A stretch of 20,993 bases of DNA from positions 1 to 20,993 of the forward strand of contig JBBIGV010000062.1 of NCBI GenBank assembly GCA_037447335.1, read 5' to 3'. Position 1 is the first letter of the stretch, and each line of letters opens with the position of its first letter. Position numbers and translations under genes: made by a program. The notes under the pieces are model-generated. The model did no database searches, was not told the DNA's origin, and saw only the letters and a program-made list of their open reading frames with translations. This DNA is from JBBIGV01 sp037447335. GTDB lineage: Bacteria > Bacteroidota > Ignavibacteria > Ignavibacteriales > Ignavibacteriaceae. Of the stretch, positions 14,350 through 20,993 are shown in pieces.

Positions 14350-16566
14350 CTAAACTTCAAATGGCAGAGAGATAGTAAAGACAGAACCTTCTCCGGTACG
14401 GCTTGAAAAATCAATTGAGCCGCTGTGTTCTTCAATTATTTTTTTTGCAACGGCTAAACCAATACCGGTTGCGTTTTTCTTACCATAAGAGAAAAACGGT
14501 TCAAATATTTCTTTACGGATTGACTCGGGTATTCCTTTCCCTTCATCCTTAATTTCAATTTTTACATTGCTGCCTGAAACCCAGCTTGATATAAAAAGAT
14601 TCCCTCCTGTTGGCATTGCATCGCAGGAGTTTTTTGCAATCTGAAAACAAGCCTGATAGAACGAACTCTTATCCAGATAAATATTTACATCCTCATCAAA
14701 CTTTTTGAACAGCTTAACATTGCGTGATTCAACATATTCGGAGAGGAGCCTGAGAATGTTGTCCATCGTCTCATTAAAACTTACCAGTACGGGTTTGGTT
14801 ATTTCTTTTCCCTGAGAAAAATCGAATGTTGTCTGAACAAAATCTGCTACAGTATTTGCCTGCTCGGTCAGCATTTCGAGCACAGAAATTATTTCATCAG
14901 AAACCTTTTTCTTTTTAACGAGAGAGGCATAATGTTTAATTGTAAGGACGGGCGATTTTATATCGGGGATAAGAAAATTAGCGATCTTCCCCAGTGATGT
15001 CAGGGTATTTTTATGCAGCAGGATATCCATTTCAGCAGCATTGCTGACTGCAGTTGCTACAAATGGAGCAAGGCGCGCGAGTACTTGTTCGTCAACTTCG
15101 GTAAACTCACCCTTTGATGAATTATAAAGATGAATAACAGCATTTACTTTGCCGGTTTGATCAGCAGCAGGGAAAATTAATGTGTTTTTAACCTGATAGC
15201 CGGTAAGCCTGTCAATACCATCCGGGAAGCGGCTATCTGCAGATGTATCTTTAATATTTATTATGGTGTTATTGCGTGCTGCCGTTCCGATTGGTCCCGT
15301 TCCCACGCGCACCCTTATCCTTTTGGTTCCTTCCGGTGAATCGAGTTCTGCAACCAGTTCAGAACCGGTTATATCGATCACATATATTATTCCTTTTTCT
15401 GCACCGGTGTAATGAGTAAGAAGATTCAGAGTCTCTCTTTTTATTTTTATGGGGTCAATAATGCTGCAAATTCTTAGTCCGTCATTATTAAGATTCAGGT
15501 AATCAATTGCCGGTATGCTTTTAACTGGCGGAACAGATTTTTCTTCCTCTGTATTTACTTCTTCATTAATATCGTCCATTATAAGATCTTCAACCTCTGT
15601 ATTATCAACATCCCAGTTCAGAAATTCTTCCTCATCAATTTCAACATCATCAGAGAGATCGGGGAACACTGATTTCTCTTCAACTTCAGCATCAGGAGCG
15701 AAATTGGGATTTACCGATTCTTCTTCAACAGACACCTCGGGGGTTATTTCCTCAGGTGAGATATCGTCAAATACTTCTTCCTGAACCGGAGGGAATTCTT
15801 CTTCTTCGGATAATTCCGAAAAAACAAAATCTTCTGCATCTTTCAGGCAGTCGGGTTCGGAATCAACCGGCTCGGTTTGTTCTGTTGATTCAACTTCTTC
15901 GAATGTCAGCTCAGAGTGTTTTTCTTCCTGCGGAGTTTCGGTTACATCTTCAATAATAATATCTTCAAAATCTTCCTCGTCGGATTTCGGGAGAATAATC
16001 GGTTCATCATCAGCGGTTTGCTGCGGCTGGACTTCCGGTTGAGAATCAGTTTCCCCTGTTTTTTTTGATATGTCTTCAAGCCTGATAGTTTTTCTTTCAA
16101 GATCGAGATTATAAATGCTCTCTCTGGATTCCATGCCGAGTGCAGAAGGTTTAACCGCATCTTCAGGCAATTCGTTCGCTTTTGCGCTGTTTATCCTGAT
16201 CTGCTTGTGCAGATTTGCCAGTGTGGTTATCTCCTTGCCTTTTATTTTATACAGGACACAATCCGAATTTGCAACTGCGCTTGTAGTACGTTTGGTGTTT
16301 TCAAGAATTTCCTTTTCGCCAAAGAATTCGTTTTTACCCTTCTTTAAAACGCCCAGAGAAGAGCGTGTACCGGTAAATTTCACTTTCACTTCGCCATCAA
16401 TTATCAGATATGTAAAATCACTCGAATCACCTGACTGGTAAATAATGTCGCCTTCCCTGAACTCTATAAAATTTTTAGGGTTAATCTTGAGTTTGAGCTG
16501 TGCAGGTTTTATTCCTGAAAAAAGATTGTTAGAGGTAACGACTCTTTCGTTTTTTGTAACGGGCAT
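14350..16566 (-). CDS. cNMP-binding/GAF multidomain sensor histidine kinase-like protein lacking the phospho-acceptor His
   Basis: The 738-residue protein has, in order: a CRP-type cyclic-nucleotide-binding domain (about 25-140, with FFGEKEILENTKRTTSAV close to the phosphate-binding cassette), a long Glu/Asp-rich linker (about 165-355), a GAF domain (about 365-510), a HisKA-like dimerisation region (about 522-600) and a HATPase domain (about 605-738). The ATPase boxes look intact: Asn646 in IAKNSCDAM, DEGKGIPE, FEPFFSYGKK and ATGIGLAVAKK. The H-box reads LIPDIKSPVLTI, where related kinases have H(E/D)I(K/R)xP; the phospho-acceptor position is Pro534. There are no membrane helices, so it is cytosolic. 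No response regulator is adjacent. It may be a pseudokinase or scaffold partner, or act in trans. It is transcribed towards miaA and away from the AlkA-type gene. Confidence 0.85.
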   Translation of the reverse strand: MPVTKNERVVTSNNLFSGIKPAQLKLKINPKNFIEFREGDIIYQSGDSSDFTYLIIDGEVKVKFTGTRSSLGVLKKGKNEFFGEKEILENTKRTTSAVANSDCVLYKIKGKEITTLANLHKQIRINSAKANELPEDAVKPSALGMESRESIYNLDLERKTIRLEDISKKTGETDSQPEVQPQQTADDEPIILPKSDEEDFEDIIIEDVTETPQEEKHSELTFEEVESTEQTEPVDSEPDCLKDAEDFVFSELSEEEEFPPVQEEVFDDISPEEITPEVSVEEESVNPNFAPDAEVEEKSVFPDLSDDVEIDEEEFLNWDVDNTEVEDLIMDDINEEVNTEEEKSVPPVKSIPAIDYLNLNNDGLRICSIIDPIKIKRETLNLLTHYTGAEKGIIYVIDITGSELVAELDSPEGTKRIRVRVGTGPIGTAARNNTIINIKDTSADSRFPDGIDRLTGYQVKNTLIFPAADQTGKVNAVIHLYNSSKGEFTEVDEQVLARLAPFVATAVSNAAEMDILLHKNTLTSLGKIANFLIPDIKSPVLTIKHYASLVKKKKVSDEIISVLEMLTEQANTVADFVQTTFDFSQGKEITKPVLVSFNETMDNILRLLSEYVESRNVKLFKKFDEDVNIYLDKSSFYQACFQIAKNSCDAMPTGGNLFISSWVSGSNVKIEIKDEGKGIPESIRKEIFEPFFSYGKKNATGIGLAVAKKIIEEHSGSIDFSSRTGEGSVFTISLPFEV

Positions 16567-16617
16567 ATTATTAAATTGTATTTATCTTTATATATTCTAT
16601 TAACTGTTCGAAGTATA

Positions 16618-17226
16618 ATGAATTCTTTGGAAATAGAAAAAGGCACACTGCAAATTTACCATAATGACAAAAGACTTGCCTGTTTAATAGAAAAATACGG
16701 ACAATGCAGATTAAAACCACACAAAAATTTTTTTTATGCATTGCTAAAGGCGATCGTAAGTCAGCAGCTATCAGCTAAAGCTGCGGATGCAATTATAAAA
16801 AGGTTTAATGATTCCTTTGGCGCAAAACCTAAACCGGAACAAATTCTGAATGCGGATACAGATCATATGCGCGGGCTGGGGGTCTCGTTCGCCAAAATAA
16901 AATATATGAAAGACCTTTCTTCAAAAATTATTTCCGGTGAAATTGAGTTTAAGCGTTTTGACAGCAAGCCTGGCGAAGAAATTATTAATACTCTTACAAC
17001 GGTAAGCGGAATAGGAGAATGAACGGCTCAGATGTTTCTTATTTTTACACTTGGAAGATTAAATATACTTCCGGTTAATGACCACGGCATAAGGAGAGCG
17101 GCAAAGAAATTGTACGGTTTGAGAAATCTGCCTGACGGGAGAAAACTTAAGGCTTTAGCCCGCACTCATGGCTGGGAACCATATAATTCAATTGCCTGCT
17201 GGTACTTGTGGCAAAGCCTCGAATAA
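16618..17226 (+). pseudogene. AlkA-type DNA-3-methyladenine glycosylase, interrupted by an in-frame TGA
   Basis: The frame would encode about 202 residues, typical of the short HhH-GPD family. Seen motifs are KAIVSQQLSAKAADAI, the helix-hairpin-helix VSGIGE-stop-TAQMFLIFTLGR, the catalytic region LPVNDHGIRRAAKKLYGL with Asp155, and the C-terminal PYNSIACWYLWQSLE. Codon 135 (17020-17022) is TGA where the family has Trp in GIGPWTA, so a TGG to TGA change is likely. TGA serves as a normal stop elsewhere in the window, so reassignment is unlikely. An intact protein would remove alkylated bases from DNA. The ATG at 16618 is preferred to a TTG at 16576. The stop removes the catalytic Asp, so the truncated product should be inactive. 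Sequencing error is the alternative. Confidence 0.85.
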
Positions 17227-17277
17227 AGAATTAACTTTGTATCAGGAATCTCAATTTGTTATAAAGCATCATACGCA

Positions 17278-17835
17278 ATGGATGAAATAAAATTAATTGA
17301 ACTTGCAAAAGCCGGCGACAGGAAAGCTTTGACCGAGTTGGTTATACAGCATGAACAGACTATCTATAACTTCTCATATAAGCTTTGCCGTGACAGACAG
17401 AAAGCCGAAAACATAATGCAGGAATCTTTTTTTAGCATGGTTAAGTCTCTGCATCAGTTTGACGGCAATTCCAAACTTTCAACCTGGCTTTACCGCATTG
17501 TGGCTAACCACTGCCTGATGCTCGCAAAAAAAGAAAAACACAGATATTTTGCTTCCATTGATGACGATGAAAGCCTTTTTGATGAAAAGTACATTGCAGA
17601 TTGGAAAAGGCTGCCGGATAAAGTAACCGAAAACAACGAGTTAAAAAACATACTTGATAATGCTATTCAAAAACTGTCGCCGGAGTACCGTATGATTTTT
17701 CTTCTCAGAGATGTTGAAGGATTATCTACTGAAGAAACTGCTAAGGTAACAGAACTTTCTGTCCCGGCTGTTAAATCACGCTTGCACAGAGCAAGAGCAT
17801 TTTTAAGAAAAGAAATTACAGAGGCATTCAAATGA
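17278..17835 (+). CDS. ECF-family RNA polymerase sigma factor
   Basis: The 185-residue protein has the two-domain ECF layout. Region 2 (about 10-85) includes YNFSYKLCRDRQKAENIMQE and KLSTWLYRIVANHC, which contact the -10 element and core polymerase; region 4 (about 125-178) includes LSPEYRMIFLLRDVEGLSTE and VPAVKSRLHRARAFLRK, a helix-turn-helix for the -35 element. There is no extra C-terminal domain. Its stop overlaps the start of a zinc-type anti-sigma gene by 4 nt, the classic arrangement for a cognate pair. It lies 51 nt after the AlkA-type gene. The controlled genes are not known. Confidence 0.93.
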   Translation: MDEIKLIELAKAGDRKALTELVIQHEQTIYNFSYKLCRDRQKAENIMQESFFSMVKSLHQFDGNSKLSTWLYRIVANHCLMLAKKEKHRYFASIDDDESLFDEKYIADWKRLPDKVTENNELKNILDNAIQKLSPEYRMIFLLRDVEGLSTEETAKVTELSVPAVKSRLHRARAFLRKEITEAFK

Positions 17836-18092
17836 CCACTGATGATTATATACCGGTTCAGGGGCAAAGCGTAACCTGTAAGGACGTGATGCACCATATT
17901 TGCGAGAGCCTTGGAGAAGACCTGAACTCCGAACGATGCGCCGCAATAAAATCACATCTTGATAAATGCGATGGATGCCAGAATTACTTTAAAACTGTTG
18001 AAATAACGATTGAATATTACCGCAAATATAATTTTGAACTGCCGCCGGATGTACACGAACGTCTAATGTCTTTCCTCAGGCTCGAAGAATAA
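17832..18092 (+). CDS. soluble zinc-binding (ZAS-type) anti-sigma factor
   Basis: This 86-residue protein contains the ZAS signature His42-x3-Cys46-x2-Cys49 (HLDKCDGC), with upstream Cys/His candidates (Cys16, His21, His22, Cys24) for the fourth zinc ligand. No membrane helix follows, so it is a cytosolic anti-sigma factor. It would hold the neighbouring sigma factor inactive; in related redox-type ZAS proteins, oxidation releases zinc and the sigma. Overlap with the sigma gene (ATGA) supports pairing. What it senses here is not known. Its 3' end lies 12 nt from the convergent rlmD gene. Confidence 0.85.
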   Translation: MTTDDYIPVQGQSVTCKDVMHHICESLGEDLNSERCAAIKSHLDKCDGCQNYFKTVEITIEYYRKYNFELPPDVHERLMSFLRLEE

Positions 18093-18104
18093 ATATCCTA
18101 ACCG

Positions 18105-19559
18105 TTATACAACTCTTTTTAATATCGCAACATTTTCGATGTGCCACGTATGCGGAAACATATCTACCGGTCTGATCTTTAATAATTTGTAGCCCGCATC
18201 CGTCATAATTTTAATGTCGCGTACCTGGGTTGCAGGATTACAGCTAACATATACGATCTTATCAGGTTTAAGCGAAAGTATATCCATAACCGTATTTTTA
18301 TGCATTCCGCTTCTTGGCGGATCGGCAATAACCACATCCGGTTTTGGTATGCTTTGCTCCGATAACACTTGGATAAATGAATCATACAGGTCTGTAACAA
18401 AGCACTTTACATTTTGAATATTATTTTGCTTTAAATTTTCTTCTGCATCGGTTACTGCTGATTTTTCAGATTCAAATCCAAAAACCATTTTACAATGATC
18501 TGATATATAAGATGCTATCGTGCCGGCGCCCGAGTAAAGATCATAAACCACCTCATTTCCTTCCGGTGCCGCAAAATCAAGCGCTGTTTTGAACAACTTT
18601 TCCGCCTGCAGTGTGTTAGTTTGAAAGAAAGAATTTGCACTTATCCTGAAATTATATCCGCCGATCTTCTCATAAATAAATCCGTTGCCATGATAAACCA
18701 GATCGTAATCACCAACAGCAACCGATGCCTTCTTTAAATTGATATTATTTACGATGGTGGTGATAGCAGGAAAAATATTTAATAATGCAGAAGAATACTC
18801 TTTCATCAATTCGGGGTATTCGGCTGCTGTAACAAGATTAACCATTAAATCCTTTGTATTATATGCCTGCCTTATAACAAGATTGCGCAGATAACCCTGA
18901 TGCGTTTTGGTTGAATAGATAGATGTCCTTCTTGCTTTAAAGAATTCTCTTGTGAAGTTCAAAATCTGATTGCTTTGTTCAGATTGCAGGAAACACTCAT
19001 CTATATCTAAAACCTTTTCATAAACTTTGGGCACGTGGAGACCAAGTGCAAAGTTTATTTCCATATCGTGTCCGGATGCAATTTCAGATTTTGTTAGCCA
19101 GCGTTTCTCTGTGAATGAAAATTCCATCTTATTTCTGTAGTAGTAGATATTGTCTGATGGAATAATATCTTCGACCTGTAAATCTGAGAACCCTTCTAAC
19201 TTCTCAAATATTTCGACAACCTGCTGCTGCTTGTATTTCAACTGGGATTCATAACTTAAATTTTGCTGCCTGCATCCGCCGCATGATCCGAAATATTTAC
19301 AAGCCGGTTCAACTCTTTCCGGAGATGGTGAAATTATTTCGACTGTATCTGCTTCTGCATATGCTTTTTTTATTTTCTTCAGGGTTGCCTTTACAACGTC
19401 TTGCGGAAATGCACCGTTAACAAACACGATGTAATTTTCTTCTTCGCCCGGCGGTTCCTCCCCGGCTAATTTGCTTTTTGCTACCTTAGCAATTCCCTTC
19501 CCCTCAAAAGCATATTTCTGAATTTTAAGTTCGACTAAGCTGCCTTTTTTAATCTGCAT
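18105..19559 (-). CDS. rlmD: 23S rRNA (uracil-C5)-methyltransferase, RlmD/RumA type
   Basis: The 484-residue enzyme begins with a TRAM RNA-binding domain (about 1-75), then a four-cysteine iron-sulfur site (Cys87, Cys93, Cys96 in ACKYFGSCGGC, and Cys189 in DIDECF) as in E. coli RumA. The methyltransferase core has YDLYSGAGTIASYIS for SAM binding, IADPPRSGMHK, the catalytic nucleophile in YVSCNPATQ and the terminal MFPHTWHIENVAIL with the catalytic Glu. It methylates C5 of a uracil in 23S rRNA, U1939 for RlmD; from sequence alone an RlmCD-like dual specificity cannot be excluded. The start codon lies 41 nt downstream of the methyltransferase gene stop, so they may be cotranscribed. Confidence 0.9.
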   Translation of the reverse strand: MQIKKGSLVELKIQKYAFEGKGIAKVAKSKLAGEEPPGEEENYIVFVNGAFPQDVVKATLKKIKKAYAEADTVEIISPSPERVEPACKYFGSCGGCRQQNLSYESQLKYKQQQVVEIFEKLEGFSDLQVEDIIPSDNIYYYRNKMEFSFTEKRWLTKSEIASGHDMEINFALGLHVPKVYEKVLDIDECFLQSEQSNQILNFTREFFKARRTSIYSTKTHQGYLRNLVIRQAYNTKDLMVNLVTAAEYPELMKEYSSALLNIFPAITTIVNNINLKKASVAVGDYDLVYHGNGFIYEKIGGYNFRISANSFFQTNTLQAEKLFKTALDFAAPEGNEVVYDLYSGAGTIASYISDHCKMVFGFESEKSAVTDAEENLKQNNIQNVKCFVTDLYDSFIQVLSEQSIPKPDVVIADPPRSGMHKNTVMDILSLKPDKIVYVSCNPATQVRDIKIMTDAGYKLLKIRPVDMFPHTWHIENVAILKRVV

Positions 19560-19600
19560 TATACTCTTCCCGGGATAACTTCCTGTACGTATTGTTGCAA

Positions 19601-20332
19601 CTAAAAATCGTTTTTGAGGATCAACATTTTATATCCTATATACTTATCCGCACCTAACTTAAGGTATGCATTTGATTCGTGAGTGATTTTATTTAATACT
19701 TTCTTAAAATAACTTTTCTCCTGGTCAGAGAGAGATTGAATATTATTTTTTAATGAGAGGGAAGCATTCTCATAAAAACTTTTCAGTGAAGACGAAAGGT
19801 CTTCTTCATATAACAAGGAAAAATTCCTTTCAGCGTAGTATTCTTTTGCGCTTTCGTGCTGCAGCGGAAGAATACCGGATGATTGAAAAATATCTTTTAC
19901 GAATACCGGGTAATCTTTTTTCAGTGCGGTAATTTCACCAACACACAAAACTCCGTCTTGTTTAAGAATTCTTTTTAATTCTTTGACAATCTTATTCCTG
20001 TTCGTAAGCGAGATAGAAGCCTGAGCATAAACTAAATCAAAGGTGCCCGGCTCAAAGTCGGTATTATCATATTCCATTAATTTAATTGTTATGCGCGTAT
20101 CCTTTGCGGCTCTCAATCTGGATACAAGCAGCGATTCATGATCATTCACTATAATATTAACCCGAGCAGCGCCGGCAGTTAATATTTTCTCTCCGATCTT
20201 TTCACAGCCCGAGCCAACCACAAGCGTCTTTTTACACTCAAGCTGATATTTATTTTTTAGTGAACGAAATTGTCTGAGACCTGCGGGTAAAAATATAAAA
20301 GATTCAGTGTTATCAGTGTTTTCAATTTTCAT
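19601..20332 (-). CDS. class I SAM-dependent methyltransferase-like protein
   Basis: The 243-residue protein has a Rossmann-like methyltransferase core. The SAM loop reads LVVGSGCEKIGEKIL, a variant of the usual GxGxG, followed by an acidic end of strand 2 (IIVNDHESLLVSR) and the FDLVYAQASISL and ELKRILKQDGVLCVGE stretches typical of class I enzymes. The C-terminal 100 residues are helical and charged, and not assigned. The substrate is unknown. The ATG at 20332 is chosen over a TTG at 20338. No ribosome binding site is evident. It lies upstream of rlmD on the same strand. Confidence 0.75.
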   Translation of the reverse strand: MKIENTDNTESFIFLPAGLRQFRSLKNKYQLECKKTLVVGSGCEKIGEKILTAGAARVNIIVNDHESLLVSRLRAAKDTRITIKLMEYDNTDFEPGTFDLVYAQASISLTNRNKIVKELKRILKQDGVLCVGEITALKKDYPVFVKDIFQSSGILPLQHESAKEYYAERNFSLLYEEDLSSSLKSFYENASLSLKNNIQSLSDQEKSYFKKVLNKITHESNAYLKLGADKYIGYKMLILKNDF

Positions 20333-20404
20333 AAACAAAGTTAGTTAATATTGGGGCAAGATAGAAAGATAATAAGGTGCGAACCGGGCGATAGAAAAAC
20401 AATA

Positions 20405-20532
20405 CTCTGTATGGGATTTATTCCATACACAAACAGTTGCAGCACCCTCATTTCTAAAAAACGGTTTAAACCGTTTCGTTGGCTTCTTGTTTTGTTACCT
20501 GGTAAATGCGATAAATCGCATTTAGAACCTGA
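20405..20532. repeat. palindrome block, copy B
   Basis: Same order of palindromes as block A: imperfect 22-nt (20408-20429), perfect AAACGGTTTAAACCGTTT (20459-20476), and TAAATGCGA...TCGCATTTA (20503-20524). It lies 3' of the second T9SS tail, in the same orientation as copy A to its gene. Confidence 0.85.
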
Positions 20533-20568
20533 GTTGCAAAGCTGCCCTAACGTTTAAAGTTCTGACAT

Positions 20569-20598
20569 AAAAAGGCTGCACGTTTGAGCAGCCTCTTT
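20569..20598. terminator. intrinsic terminator, copy B
   Basis: AAAAAGGCTGC, 8-nt loop, GCAGCCTCTTT. Same stem as the terminator at 2215-2244, with a changed loop and an interrupted T tract. It would end the minus-strand T9SS gene. Confidence 0.75.
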
Positions 20599-20662
20599 CA
20601 GTAGGACAGATTTTAATCTGTCTGTTTTTTCCGTAGGACAGATTTTAATCTGTCCACAACAC
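20599..20662. repeat. two 32-bp tandem repeats with REP-like palindromes
   Basis: The units start at 20599 and 20631 and match the three units at 2245-2340; each has GACAGATTTTAATCTGTC. The last unit again ends CCACAACAC, the same junction as in copy A. Confidence 0.85.
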
Positions 20663-20676
20663 AATTTGCACGGGGA

Positions 20677-20993
20677 TTACTTGACCAGCAGCATCTTCTT
20701 CGTACTTACGTAATCACCGGCGGTAATGCGGTAAAAATATACACCGGATGGCAGGCTGCTTGCATTGAAACTTACCTCATACCTGCCTGCTTGTTTTGAC
20801 TCGTTATTGACAAGCGTTTTTACTTTTCTCCCAAGAATGTCAAAGATGGTTAATTCAACAATACTCTGTTTTGGCAGATCATAACGAATGGTAGTTGCTG
20901 GGTTGAATGGATTGGGGTAGTTCTTGTACAGAGTGATTTCAGCAGGAAAAAATTAGTTTAGCTTTTTCTTTATTATATAATGATCTTCATTCT
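20677..20993 (-). pseudogene. 3' end of a T9SS-secreted protein gene with an in-frame stop before the sorting domain (partial)
   Basis: Read on the minus strand, 20677-20952 encodes a complete type A sorting domain: FFPAEITLYKNYPNPFNP, then TTIRYDLPKQSIVELTIFDI, an AGRYEVSFN stretch and GVYFYRITAGDYVSTKKM, ending in LLVK and a TAA stop. Directly before it, in the same frame, is TAA (20953-20955), and upstream the frame is open to the window edge (NEDHYIIKKKLN). So the protein body seems to end just before its sorting tail, by a nonsense change or by an indel in the A-run at 20947-20952. The body of the gene is outside the window and its function cannot be told. Confidence 0.65.

Noticed and set aside
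15515..15784. Ser/Thr-rich plus-strand ORF
   Set aside because: It is the antisense shadow of the Glu/Asp-rich linker of the minus-strand kinase gene; complementing GAA/GAT-type codons gives runs of Ser and Thr.
17020..17022. TGA read as Trp or selenocysteine
   Set aside because: TGA is the natural stop of the HAD, miaA and sigma genes here, no SECIS-like hairpin was evident behind the codon, and the position is a Trp in the family rather than a Cys.
20351..20557. plus-strand ORF over palindrome block B
   Set aside because: It spans non-coding palindromes that also occur at 1970-2095, where the frame is not kept.
1..20993. tRNA or rRNA genes
   Set aside because: No cloverleaf with a GTTCGA-type T arm and no rRNA-like stretch was noticed by reading; a covariance-model scan would be needed to exclude one fully.

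Overview
The window looks like chromosomal DNA from an uncultured or poorly known member of the Ignavibacteria (Bacteroidota/Chlorobi group). The main evidence is a type IX secretion (T9SS) type A sorting tail seen twice (at the C-terminus of the gene ending at 2355 and again at 20677-20952), with the NYPNPFNP and GVYFYRITAGDYVSTKKM signatures common in that lineage. Low GC, weak Shine-Dalgarno sites and a THX-type small ribosomal protein fit. The genus cannot be named from the sequence alone.

Layout. 1-725: mostly gene-free and palindrome-rich, with a 120-bp nested inverted repeat (316-435). 726-1742: a VOC-fold protein and a lipoprotein of unknown function. 1743-2354: an intergenic mosaic of palindromes, a terminator and three 32-bp tandem repeats. 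2355-3983 (minus): a secreted seven-repeat FG-GAP beta-propeller with a T9SS tail; its gene lies between two exact 31-bp direct repeats. 4382-4537: ribosomal protein THX. 4773-10476 (plus): a tightly packed run of a broken sodium/solute symporter gene, a Cof-type HAD phosphatase, a 7TM-HD (PgpH-type) c-di-AMP phosphodiesterase and XerD. 10531-16566 (minus): a packed run read as multidomain sensor kinase, miaA, a GT2-like glycosyltransferase and a GlcD-like FAD oxidase. 16618-18092 (plus): a broken AlkA-type DNA glycosylase, then an ECF sigma factor and a soluble zinc-binding anti-sigma factor. 18105-20332 (minus): a class I methyltransferase followed by an RlmD-type 23S rRNA m5U methyltransferase. 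20405-20993: a second copy of the palindrome mosaic joined to a second T9SS tail, which runs off the window edge.

Most genes are housekeeping or envelope functions and no complete new defence or mobile system is visible. The unusual signals are these: (1) a duplicated cassette of palindromes, terminator, tandem repeats and the last codons of a T9SS protein, about 18 kb apart; (2) a structured 120-bp nested inverted repeat; (3) a histidine kinase whose phospho-acceptor His is replaced by Pro while its ATPase domain looks intact; (4) three loci with in-frame stops (symporter, AlkA, T9SS tail), one of which also has a frameshift. These suggest either gene decay or assembly/consensus error and need read-level checking.
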